In this document: in pieces, positions 18,279-25,880 of the stretch
Layout of the letters: every line of letters starts with the position of its first letter
Position numbering within the stretch: position 1 is the first letter of the stretch
Assembly (NCBI RefSeq): GCF_002250505.1
Contig: NZ_NJGY01000002.1
Coordinates: 240,839 to 304,838 of the forward strand
DNA length: 64,000 nt
Source: Janthinobacterium sp. PC23-8
GTDB taxonomy: Bacteria; Pseudomonadota; Gammaproteobacteria; Burkholderiales; Burkholderiaceae_D
Direction of reading: 5' to 3'
The notes under the pieces: model-generated
What the model saw: only the letters and a program-made list of their open reading frames with translations
Told to the model about the DNA's origin: nothing
The model's database searches: none
Made by a program: the position numbers and the translations under genes

Positions 18279-19420
18279 GGCGCCAGGCGCGCCGCGAACC
18301 ACTGCGCGGTGGCCGTGGCGATGCGCTCGGCCGCATGGCCATCCCAGTATTGCGGGATGCGCCCGCGCTTGCCGCCCGTGCGCAACACCTGGCGCGCCAG
18401 CGAGACAATGGCGACCGGGGCGGTGCCGGCGATGGTATTGCTGCCTTCGTCGACCGTGACGGGGCGCTCGGTATTGTCGCGCAAGGTCAGGCAGGGCACG
18501 CCCAGCGCCGTGGTTTCTTCCTGGATGCCGCCCGAATCGGTCAGCACCAGGCGCGCGCCCTGCATCAGGCCCAGCATCTCCAGGTAGCCCAGCGGCGGCA
18601 GCGCGACGATGGCGTGCCCGCGCAAGAGCCGCGCCAGCCCGGTCTTTTCCAGCATGGCGCGCGTGCGCGGATGGATGGGAAACAGCAGCGGCAGTTGCGA
18701 CGACAGCGAGCACATCGATTCCATCAGCGCGGCCAGGCGCGCGCCGTCGTCCACGTTCGACGGCCGGTGCAAGGTCAACAGGGCGTAGGCGGGCGGACAG
18801 TCGTGGCCGTGGGCCTGCAGGCTGATGCGCGGCGGCACGGCATCGGGCAGCTGGCGCAGCAGGCTGTCGATCATCACATTGCCGGCAAAATGGATGCGCT
18901 CCGGATGGATGCCTTCGCGCAGCAAATTGGCGCGCGCCCCCGTTTCGCTGGTAAACAGCAGCTCGGACAACTGATCGGTCAGCACGCGGTTGATTTCTTC
19001 CGGCATGGCCCGGTCACCGCTGCGCAAACCAGCCTCGACATGGATCACCGGCGTGCCCAGCTTGGCCGCCACCAGCGCACAGGCCAGCGTGGAATTGACG
19101 TCGCCGACCACCAGCACGGCGTGCGGCGCCAGTTCCAGGTGCACCGGTTCATAGCGGCGCATGATCTCGGCCGTCTGCTGCGCGTGGCTGCCGGAGCCGA
19201 CCTCGAGGTTGATATCGGGCGCGCGCAGGCCCAGGTCGGCAAACACCCGGGCGTCCATGGCGTCGTCATAATGCTGGCCGGTATGAACCAGGCTGATGCG
19301 CACCTGCGGCGCCAGGTGCGAAAAGGCCGCCAGGATGGGCGCCATCTTCATCAGATTGGGCCGCGCGGCCACGATGCACAGCAGATGGGGCCGGATGGAC
19401 GGCAAGTCGGGGTGTGGCAT
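18275..19420 (-). CDS. wecB: UDP-N-acetylglucosamine 2-epimerase (non-hydrolysing)
   Basis: This 381-residue enzyme interconverts UDP-GlcNAc and UDP-ManNAc in the cytoplasm. Family motifs are all present: ARPNLMKMAP at the start, VVGDVNSTLA, HVEAGLRSGDRAMPEEINR and LTDSGGIQEE (substrate and UDP binding). A very strong ribosome site (AAGGAGG) precedes the ATG. It provides ManNAc-type precursors for the polysaccharide. Its stop overlaps the deacetylase start. Confidence 0.93.
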   Translation of the reverse strand: MPHPDLPSIRPHLLCIVAARPNLMKMAPILAAFSHLAPQVRISLVHTGQHYDDAMDARVFADLGLRAPDINLEVGSGSHAQQTAEIMRRYEPVHLELAPHAVLVVGDVNSTLACALVAAKLGTPVIHVEAGLRSGDRAMPEEINRVLTDQLSELLFTSETGARANLLREGIHPERIHFAGNVMIDSLLRQLPDAVPPRISLQAHGHDCPPAYALLTLHRPSNVDDGARLAALMESMCSLSSQLPLLFPIHPRTRAMLEKTGLARLLRGHAIVALPPLGYLEMLGLMQGARLVLTDSGGIQEETTALGVPCLTLRDNTERPVTVDEGSNTIAGTAPVAIVSLARQVLRTGGKRGRIPQYWDGHAAERIATATAQWFAARLAP

Positions 19421-19429
19421 GGGGCCTCC

Positions 19430-20953
19430 TTAGAATCGCATGGTGAGCGTGGCGCTGACGCCGTTTTCACGGAAGTCTGCGCCGCGGTTGCTGCGGTGCT
19501 GGGTACGGCGCACATCGATGGCTGCCGTCAGGTTTGAACGCAGCACGCGGCTGTAGCCGGCCGAGAACGTCAGGTTGTCGTCGCGCCGCGGCATGCTGAG
19601 CGAGCGGGCGCTGGCGTAGCCAGCCTGGACATTGACGCTGCCGCGCGACGAGGCGCGCCAGCTCCAGCCGGCGCTGGCGCCCAGCTGGCGCGTGCGGTCC
19701 GACGTACTGAGGTCGATATCGGGCAACAGGCCGCTGTCGACGCCGCTATTGGTCTGGGCGGTGCGGTCGACGGCCGACAAGGCCAGGATCAGCGTGCTTT
19801 TCGGCGTGGCGCGCGCCATGTTCAGTTTCAGCTGCTTTTGCAGGTAGTAGCGGTGGCTGAAGTAATTGAAGCCGCCCAGTTGCGGGTCTTGCGCGTTGGC
19901 GTAGCGCAAAAAAGCGTCGATGCGCAGGCGCCGCTCTTGCGCGTTGGGAAAAATGCCGCGCCATAGCTGGTCGAGCAGGCCGGCCGCGTCGCTGTCGCCC
20001 AGGCGCAAAAACTGCGCCGGCAGGGTGGTGATGTCTTCGCTGTACTGCAGCGACCAGTTGTTATGGCGCTGCAGGAAACGCGCGTCCAGGCTGTAGGTCT
20101 GGCCAAAGAAGCGACGGCCCGTGCTGAACGCCACGCTGGTGCGCGGCGACGGCGTCCACACGCCGCCCAGCGACCAGAACCGCCCTTGCGGATTGCGCCC
20201 GTTGTTCGCTTCGTAGGTTTCCTTCTCCGTGCCGACGCTGGCCGTGCCCGACCAGGTGCGGCTGAACGGATAGCGCAGGCCAACGCTGGCGCGCTCCTTG
20301 CGCTGTGGCGGCAGCATGCTGTCTTCGGTGCGGCGCACGTCATAGCTGGCGTTCCAGGTCCAGCCGCGGCCGCGCGGATCGCCGCCCAGCATCACTTGCA
20401 GCTCGTCGCTATGGGTGGACAGCAAGTTGTTTCCGCTGGACACATCGGCGCGCGTATAGCGTGCATCAAAGGTGCCAAGGCCTTTGAAACGGTGGCGCAT
20501 GTAGGGGCTGACGAGGGTGGCGCGCACGGTGCTCTGGTTGCTGCTGTCGGGCAGCACGTCGATCACGGGTGGGCCGAACGGCGACACGTTCTGGCGGCTG
20601 ACGCTGGCGTGGCCGTCCAGGTAGAACCAGTCACGCACGAGTTCGGAGTTGGCGCCGGCCTGCAGTTGCACGGTATCGGAATCGGCGCGCTGGCGCGACA
20701 GGAACTTGCGCCAGCTGGCGTCGAGGTGCACCTGCAGGCGCGGACCGCTGGCGATGACGGCGATGGCGGGGGCGATTTCGGTGATGAAATCGGATTTTTC
20801 CTGGCCGGGCGGGGCCAGCAGGGCGTTGTCGGTATAGCTCTCACGCACGCGCAGCGAGGGTGCCACCAGCCATTCCAGGGCCGACGCCGGTGGCGCCATC
20901 AACAGCAGCAGCCACGGCGCCAGCGCGCGGGCCGGGCTAGTCGTAATAGCCAT
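19430..20953 (-). CDS. PEP-CTERM system-associated outer-membrane beta-barrel protein (TIGR03016 type)
   Basis: This 507-residue protein has a Sec signal ending near SALEW and is rich in alternating amphipathic strands, with the C-terminal aromatic TLTMRF expected of a beta-barrel. The opening of the mature part (LRVRESYTDNALLAP) is typical of the exosortase-associated outer-membrane family. It is probably part of the exopolysaccharide secretion path in the outer membrane; no enzymatic motif is visible. The start overlaps the kinase gene by 17 bases, so translational coupling is likely. Confidence 0.87.
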   Translation of the reverse strand: MAITTSPARALAPWLLLLMAPPASALEWLVAPSLRVRESYTDNALLAPPGQEKSDFITEIAPAIAVIASGPRLQVHLDASWRKFLSRQRADSDTVQLQAGANSELVRDWFYLDGHASVSRQNVSPFGPPVIDVLPDSSNQSTVRATLVSPYMRHRFKGLGTFDARYTRADVSSGNNLLSTHSDELQVMLGGDPRGRGWTWNASYDVRRTEDSMLPPQRKERASVGLRYPFSRTWSGTASVGTEKETYEANNGRNPQGRFWSLGGVWTPSPRTSVAFSTGRRFFGQTYSLDARFLQRHNNWSLQYSEDITTLPAQFLRLGDSDAAGLLDQLWRGIFPNAQERRLRIDAFLRYANAQDPQLGGFNYFSHRYYLQKQLKLNMARATPKSTLILALSAVDRTAQTNSGVDSGLLPDIDLSTSDRTRQLGASAGWSWRASSRGSVNVQAGYASARSLSMPRRDDNLTFSAGYSRVLRSNLTAAIDVRRTQHRSNRGADFRENGVSATLTMRF

Positions 20954-21776
20954 AACCGTAGTAGTCGTTGCCGGGAAATCCCCTGGTCTTGTTATAGATC
21001 AGGTTGATATGTTCGCACGATTCGATCTGCCGCAGGGCTTCCTTGACCGCATGCTGGGTGGTGGTTTCCGCCTCGACCACCATCACCACCTGGCCCATCT
21101 GGCCCACCAGCGCATGGGCTTCGCTGGTAATGAGCAACGGTGGCGAATCGAAGACGACGATGCGGTCGGCATAGCGGCTGGCAATTTCACTGAGCAGGCG
21201 GCTCATGGCGCGGCTGGCCAGCAGTTCCGTGGCGTGCTTGTTGCTGCGCCCGGCCGGCAAAATGCTGAGCGTGGCGACATTGGTTTTCAGGATCACGTCC
21301 GACATTTCCAGGCGCTCGTCGAGCAGCACGTCCATCAGGCCCGGTTCGGCCGGCAGGCCCAGCACTTTCAGCACCGACGGGCGCGCCACGTCGGCGTCGA
21401 CCAGCAGCACCGTCATGTCCATTTCCATGGCGATGCTCATGGCCAGGTTGACGGCGCAATAGGTCTTGCCTTCGCCGGGCATGGCGCTGGTGACGACGAT
21501 CAGGTTGCCGTGGCGGATGGCGTCTTCGCCCGTGGCGCGGGCGTTGCGCAGCAGCGGGCGCTTGATGATGCGGAAATCTTCGGCCACCGAGGTGCGCCCG
21601 CCGTCGTGGGTGACCATGCCCTGCGCCTGCAGCCGGGCCAGGTTCAGCGCGCGGTAGTTGGGCGAGGTTGGCGTGGCGTCCGGCTTGGCGTCGACCTGGT
21701 AAGGGATCGCGGCTTCCGCCACTTCCAGCGGGGTGCCGCTTTCAGGTTGCCGTGCGTCGTTGCTGTTGTTATCCAT
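20937..21776 (-). CDS. XrtA-associated tyrosine autokinase (BY-kinase)
   Basis: This 279-residue cytoplasmic BY-kinase controls polysaccharide chain length together with the neighbouring Wzz-like protein. Walker A is SAMPGEGKTYCAVNLA (about residues 97-112), Walker A' is LLVDADVARPS, and Walker B is VFDSPPLL. The C-terminus carries a tyrosine cluster (five Tyr within DYYGYGYYD), the expected autophosphorylation site. The ATG has an AGGAGA ribosome site; a longer frame upstream has none. The transmembrane adaptor is encoded separately, 19 bases upstream in the operon. Confidence 0.93.
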   Translation of the reverse strand: MDNNSNDARQPESGTPLEVAEAAIPYQVDAKPDATPTSPNYRALNLARLQAQGMVTHDGGRTSVAEDFRIIKRPLLRNARATGEDAIRHGNLIVVTSAMPGEGKTYCAVNLAMSIAMEMDMTVLLVDADVARPSVLKVLGLPAEPGLMDVLLDERLEMSDVILKTNVATLSILPAGRSNKHATELLASRAMSRLLSEIASRYADRIVVFDSPPLLITSEAHALVGQMGQVVMVVEAETTTQHAVKEALRQIESCEHINLIYNKTRGFPGNDYYGYGYYD

Positions 21777-21795
21777 CTTGTCTCCTGTGCAGCAT

Positions 21796-23325
21796 CTAGA
21801 ATTTGAGCAAGGCGGCCGCCACCACGCCGCCGTACAGCATGAACAGGCTGCCCAGGCAGGTGCTGAAGGCATAGCGGGCGCGGCGCTGGCGCATCTTCTG
21901 CTGCTCGGTCCAGTTCATCGCCACCGTGCCCAATACGGTCAGCCCGGTGGCGTCGCGCAATTCGGCAGGGCTGAGGAAAGTCGGCCGGATCTGGCTGATC
22001 AACAGGGCGGCGGCCACGCCGGCCACCAGCGCCGCTGCCAGCGCCGCGCTGAACAGCAGCGGGCGGTTCGGGCCGATCGGCGACAAGGGCACGGTGGGCG
22101 GATCGATGATCTTGAAGGCCATCATGTCGGTGGTGGAACTGAGTTCGCCCGACAGCTTGGCCGCTTCGCGCCGCCCGATCAGTTTTTCATAGTTTTCCTT
22201 GTTGATCACATAGTCGCGGTTGAGCTGGGCCAGTTGCGATTCCACCTCGGGCACGGCGTTGCTGTGCGCCAGCAGGCGTTCGTTGCGCGCCGTATATTCG
22301 GCCACGCGCGCCTTGATCGCGGCGACCTTGGCGTCCGCTTCGGTCAGCGCCACTTTCAGCTGCTGCAGCATGGGGCTGTAGTTCTTGCCGGGGTCGCCCG
22401 ATGCCGAGCGCAGCTTGCTCTCTTCGATCTTGCGCTGTTCCAGCTGGGCCACCAGGCGCTTCGAGGCAACTATGTCAGGATGCAATTCCGTGTATTGCAT
22501 GCGCAGGCTGTCGAGATTCTTGTTGAGCGTGGCGATGCGCTCGTCGAGCTCGGGATTGCTGATGGCCGAGGCGGTCGGTTCGAGGTCCAGCACCGGCTCG
22601 TCGCCCTCGATCTGGCTCAAGATGGCCTTGCGCGCCTGTTCGGCTTCCAGCAGTTCCAGTTTGGCGTTGTCGAGGCTGTCGGACATCATCAATAGCTGGC
22701 CGCCATAGTCGATGCCCTGGCGCGGCAGCAGCATATTGTTGCGGATCTTGAAATCTTTCATCAGGTTTTCGGCCGCGCTCAGCTTGTCCTCGTAGTTCTT
22801 GATCTGCTCGTCGATGAATTGCACCGCCTTTTGCGAGTCGCCTTTCTTGCCCTGGAAACTGCCTTCGACAAAGATGGTCAGCAGGCTTTGCACCACGTCG
22901 CGCGTCACTTTCGGCTGCGCTCCGGTGTAGCTGATGGTGTAGATGTCATAGGCGTTGGTACCGCTGATCTTGATGTTGCGCAGCAGGTCGTCGAGCTGGG
23001 CTTCGTGTTCGCGCACGGTGCGCGAATCGAGGTCGAGGTCGACCATGCGCATGACCCGCTCGACATTCGGCCGGCTGAGCAGGGTGCGGCTCATGATGGC
23101 CACTTGCTGTTCGGTGTTGGGCACGCTGGTCATGCCGGCCATCAAGGGTTTGAGAATGGTTTGCGTATCGACAAACACGCGCGCCGAGGTCTGGTAGTTG
23201 TCGGGCAGGCTGATGACCTTGATAAAGCCGGCGATCGCCACCAGCCAGGCCACCAGCACCGCGTGCCAGCGGTACTTCCAGATGCCTTTCAGGGCCGAGA
23301 GCACTTGCTGTATCAAATCCTCCAT
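21796..23325 (-). CDS. XrtA system polysaccharide chain-length determinant (Wzz/GNVR)
   Basis: This 509-residue inner-membrane co-polymerase has an N-terminal transmembrane helix (about residues 21-40), a Wzz domain with SLPDNYQTSARVFVDTQT, a long periplasmic coiled-coil region (about 160-380) and a GNVR segment near KENYEKLIGRRE. A second transmembrane helix follows PPTVPLSPIGPNRP, the proline-rich motif of the family, and another hydrophobic stretch closes the protein. It works with the BY-kinase and outer-membrane export protein. It is the first gene of the long minus-strand train, with a GAAGGAA ribosome site. Confidence 0.92.
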   Translation of the reverse strand: MEDLIQQVLSALKGIWKYRWHAVLVAWLVAIAGFIKVISLPDNYQTSARVFVDTQTILKPLMAGMTSVPNTEQQVAIMSRTLLSRPNVERVMRMVDLDLDSRTVREHEAQLDDLLRNIKISGTNAYDIYTISYTGAQPKVTRDVVQSLLTIFVEGSFQGKKGDSQKAVQFIDEQIKNYEDKLSAAENLMKDFKIRNNMLLPRQGIDYGGQLLMMSDSLDNAKLELLEAEQARKAILSQIEGDEPVLDLEPTASAISNPELDERIATLNKNLDSLRMQYTELHPDIVASKRLVAQLEQRKIEESKLRSASGDPGKNYSPMLQQLKVALTEADAKVAAIKARVAEYTARNERLLAHSNAVPEVESQLAQLNRDYVINKENYEKLIGRREAAKLSGELSSTTDMMAFKIIDPPTVPLSPIGPNRPLLFSAALAAALVAGVAAALLISQIRPTFLSPAELRDATGLTVLGTVAMNWTEQQKMRQRRARYAFSTCLGSLFMLYGGVVAAALLKF

Positions 23326-23396
23326 GTCGCTTCCTTCAGGTAACGGTGCAGGGCGTGGACAAGCAAAAACGGCGTGTTTTCTTGTCGAGTGAACAA

Positions 23397-23402
23397 AGTA
23401 TA
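23397..23402 (-). promoter_or_regulatory. Candidate -10 box for the minus-strand exopolysaccharide operon
   Basis: TATACT on the minus strand lies about 70 bases before the chain-length determinant start. No good -35 element is visible at 17 bases, so an activator-dependent promoter or a chance match are both possible. Confidence 0.25.
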
Positions 23403-23463
23403 GGTTGCCGCCGCTACAAAATTTCCCAAGATGATTGCTTCTTGATACTCCTCAAGAGACACC

Positions 23464-23499
23464 GGGCCGGTTTTCCTAATCATGGGAAGTTCCCGGCCC
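23464..23499 (+). promoter_or_regulatory. Nested stem-loop in the leader of the export gene
   Basis: GGGCCGG pairs with CCGGCCC 22 bases later, with an inner TTTCC/GGGAA stem. It lies in the divergent intergenic region 43 bases before the export lipoprotein gene and could fold in the transcript as a regulatory or stabilising structure. No T-run follows it. Confidence 0.35.
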
Positions 23500-23541
23500 A
23501 GCCTGGATTTTGCACGGCCGCATCTTTTCAAGGAAACCAGC

Positions 23542-24165
23542 ATGAATGCCTTACGTCGCGCCCTGATCACCCGCGTGCTGGCCTGCGCCAGCGCTGCCAT
23601 TGTGCTTGCCGGCTGCCGCACGCAGCACGCGCTGGCGCCGGCCGAAGACAGTGCCCCGCTGCACGACTACCTGATCGGGCCGGGCGACTCCGTCAATATC
23701 CTGGTGTGGCGCAACCCGGAAGTGTCGCTGACGGTGGCGGTGCGCCCCGACGGCAAGATCACCACGCCACTGGTGGAAGACCTGATGGCCAGCGGCAAGA
23801 CCTCGACCCAGCTGGCACGCGATATCGAGCAGGCGCTGGGCAAGTTCATCCAGCAGCCGGTGGTGACCGTCATCGTCACCAATTTTGCCGGGCCGTATGC
23901 GGAACAGATCCGCGTGATCGGTGCGGCGGCCAAGCCGCAGGCCTTGCCTTACCGCCAGGGCATGTCGCTGATGGACGTCCTGATCACCGTCGGCGGCATT
24001 ACCGATTTTGCCGCTGGCAACAAGGCCAGCGTGATCCGCGTGCGCGATGGCGCACAGCAGCAGATGCGCGTGCGCCTCGATGACCTGTTGCGCGACGGCG
24101 ATATTTCCGCGAACATCATGATGCGGCCCGGCGATGTACTGCTGATACCGGAAAGTTTCTTTTAA
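23542..24165 (+). CDS. XrtA system exopolysaccharide export lipoprotein (Wza/PrsD-like)
   Basis: This 207-residue protein is a short polysaccharide export (OPX) protein. The signal peptide ends in the lipobox IVLAGC (Cys about residue 23). A Poly_export domain follows: DYLIGPGDSVNILVWRNPEV and VRPDGKITTPLVED, then a SLBB-type domain around RVIGAAAKPQALPYRQGM. It forms the periplasmic/outer-membrane exit for the polymer. The ATG with AAGGAAA upstream is the start; a further upstream frame would destroy the signal peptide. It is divergent from the main operon and shares its promoter region. Confidence 0.93.
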   Translation: MNALRRALITRVLACASAAIVLAGCRTQHALAPAEDSAPLHDYLIGPGDSVNILVWRNPEVSLTVAVRPDGKITTPLVEDLMASGKTSTQLARDIEQALGKFIQQPVVTVIVTNFAGPYAEQIRVIGAAAKPQALPYRQGMSLMDVLITVGGITDFAAGNKASVIRVRDGAQQQMRVRLDDLLRDGDISANIMMRPGDVLLIPESFF

Positions 24166-24361
24166 AAACGCAGCCAGCAAAAAAGCTTTTTTATTTTCCA
24201 ATACATATAAAAAAGAAAATTTATATTTGTATTTAGTCACTATATCGATAACTTCTTCTGGTTTTTCCGTAATTTCAGGGAACTTCTTCAGCTCAGATCT
24301 TGTCACATGGCATTGGCATCAGTTCGTCTCACCGGCGAACCGCCGCGACAGTGAGGACAAG
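24166..24361 (+). promoter_or_regulatory. AT-rich spacer ahead of the acyltransferase gene
   Basis: This stretch is strikingly AT-rich against the GC-rich surroundings. It contains the 14-base palindrome AAAAAAGCTTTTTT right after the export gene and several TATA-like strings. It probably holds the promoter of the acyltransferase gene and perhaps a transcription end for the export gene. No clear -35/-10 pair or sigma-54 site could be settled on. Confidence 0.35.
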
Positions 24362-25108
24362 ATGAGCTTTGAAGATGACCCCATAATTTCCTTTGACAGC
24401 CCGGTCGGTCTCAGCGACCTGGTGGTGGGCGAAGGCAAGATCGATCCGGCCATGGAGCATGAAATCGACCTGCAGCGCTTTCATATCCGCATGGCCAACT
24501 CGCGCGGCCGGCGCGAGGCCGCCAGCCTGCTGATCCGCAAGATGTACGGCTGGCGCGGCTACGCGGTCGATCCCGGCATCGCCCACGCGCTCAATAAAAT
24601 CACGCTGTTTGCCGAAACGGCGGGCGACACCGTCGGCACCATGACGCTGTGCCTCGATAACGAGGAAACCGGCTTGCCCGCCGACGACAACTTCCGCGAC
24701 AAGCTCGACGTCCTGCGCGAGCAGGGCCGGCGCCTGTGCGAACCGTCGCGCCTGGCCATCGACAAGGGCGTGAGCAAACGGGTGTTTGCGGCGCTGATCC
24801 ATATCTCGTATATCTACGCGCACAATATCCACCGCTTTACCGATTACGTGATCGAGGTCAACCCGCGCCACGTGGTGTTCTACAAGCGCATGCTGGGCTT
24901 CAAGGATTTTGGCGGCGAGCGCGAATGTACGCGCGTGGGCGCGCCGGCCGTATTGCTGCGCCTGGACCTGGAGTATATGGGCGAGCAGATCCGCAAATAT
25001 GGCGGCCTGATGGAACAGCACGGTGGCGAACGCTCGTTTTATCCCTTTTTTTTTCCTACATGGGATGAGCCTGGCATTACCGAACGCCTGCGCCAGGGGC
25101 GCAACTGA
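24362..25108 (+). CDS. PEP-CTERM/exosortase-associated acyltransferase (autoinducer-synthase-like)
   Basis: This 248-residue protein fits the TIGR03694 acyltransferase family, related in fold to the GNAT enzymes that make acyl-homoserine lactones. Visible features are GDTVGTMTLCLDNEETGLPAD (substrate strand region), CEPSRLAIDKG and the late VNPRHVVFYKRMLGF segment typical of GNAT-like synthases. The family is found beside exosortase systems, but its product is not established. The start ATG follows the AT-rich leader, with a GAGGACAAG ribosome site. It ends 1 base before the convergent protease gene. Confidence 0.85.
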   Translation: MSFEDDPIISFDSPVGLSDLVVGEGKIDPAMEHEIDLQRFHIRMANSRGRREAASLLIRKMYGWRGYAVDPGIAHALNKITLFAETAGDTVGTMTLCLDNEETGLPADDNFRDKLDVLREQGRRLCEPSRLAIDKGVSKRVFAALIHISYIYAHNIHRFTDYVIEVNPRHVVFYKRMLGFKDFGGERECTRVGAPAVLLRLDLEYMGEQIRKYGGLMEQHGGERSFYPFFFPTWDEPGITERLRQGRN

Positions 25109-25109
25109 A

Positions 25110-25880
25110 TTATCGCTGTCGCTGTAGCAAGTCCTGCATGTGGCGCCCTGGAATCGCATAGGCGATGCCGCTCGGCGCGGTAACGGCCGCCTCCTTCAGG
25201 CCCTTGACGTAGACCATGTTGACGATGCCGTAGACCAGGCCCGTCTGTGGATCGAACAGCGGGCTGCCGCTGCTGCCCGGATACGCCGTCGCATCGAGCT
25301 GGAATACCGTATACGGCGCTTTTTGCAGCTGCGCCAGCCGTTTCGGATCGAGCCGCAGCGCGTTTGCGCTCGGCAGCACCACCGGCGTCAGGGCCGACAC
25401 TGTGGCGCGGTGCGTCACAGGGTGCAGGCCCAGCAAGGTGCCAAGCGGAAAGCCCGTAAACGCCATGGCCTGGCCTTCGCGTACCTCGGACGCGTCACCC
25501 AGCCGCAGGACGGGCAAGGGCGTGCCGGCCAGGCGCAGCAGCGCCAGGTCGTGCTCGGGGTCGAGCGCCTGCACGGTGGCGGCGCGAAACTGCGCCACCT
25601 CGCCCTGGCCCGTCAGGATACCGATGGTCTCGCCAGGATTGGCCGCCAGCAGTTTGTCGATCACATGCGCGCAGGTCAGCACGCTGAGGCCATCGCCGGT
25701 AACAAAACCGGTGCCGATGAACAGGACAGGCGGCGTGCGCGTTTTCTGGTGGCTGCCGATGCCGACGATGGCCGGCTTGACGCGGGTGATCACCTGCTCC
25801 AGCGCTTGCGGCTGGATCTGGGCGTGCACCGGGAGCAGGGCGCATGGCAATAACAAGCTCAACAGCAGAAATGCTTTCAT
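25110..25880 (-). CDS. Secreted trypsin-like serine protease
   Basis: This 256-residue protein has a Sec signal (residues 1-20, cleaved near VHA-QIQ) and an S1-type protease domain. The triad is visible as His72 (LTCAHVID), Asp111 (DPEHDLALL) and Ser204 (YPGSSGSPLF). It acts in the periplasm or outside the cell; DegP-like PDZ domains are absent. It is the last gene of the prsT-wzy-protease unit, its start overlapping the wzy-like stop as ATGA. Context suggests maturation or quality control of exported proteins, which is inference. Confidence 0.88.
   Translation of the reverse strand: MKAFLLLSLLLPCALLPVHAQIQPQALEQVITRVKPAIVGIGSHQKTRTPPVLFIGTGFVTGDGLSVLTCAHVIDKLLAANPGETIGILTGQGEVAQFRAATVQALDPEHDLALLRLAGTPLPVLRLGDASEVREGQAMAFTGFPLGTLLGLHPVTHRATVSALTPVVLPSANALRLDPKRLAQLQKAPYTVFQLDATAYPGSSGSPLFDPQTGLVYGIVNMVYVKGLKEAAVTAPSGIAYAIPGRHMQDLLQRQR

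Noticed and set aside
23313..23483. Small reading frame (56 residues) in the leader of the chain-length determinant, opposite the export gene
   Set aside because: Its third codon positions are only about 55 percent GC while the neighbours are far higher, it has no clear ribosome site and it overlaps the promoter region and hairpin.
23503..23520. Possible sigma-54 site before the export gene
   Set aside because: Only the GG-N10-GC spacing fits; the flanking bases do not match and the start would leave almost no leader.
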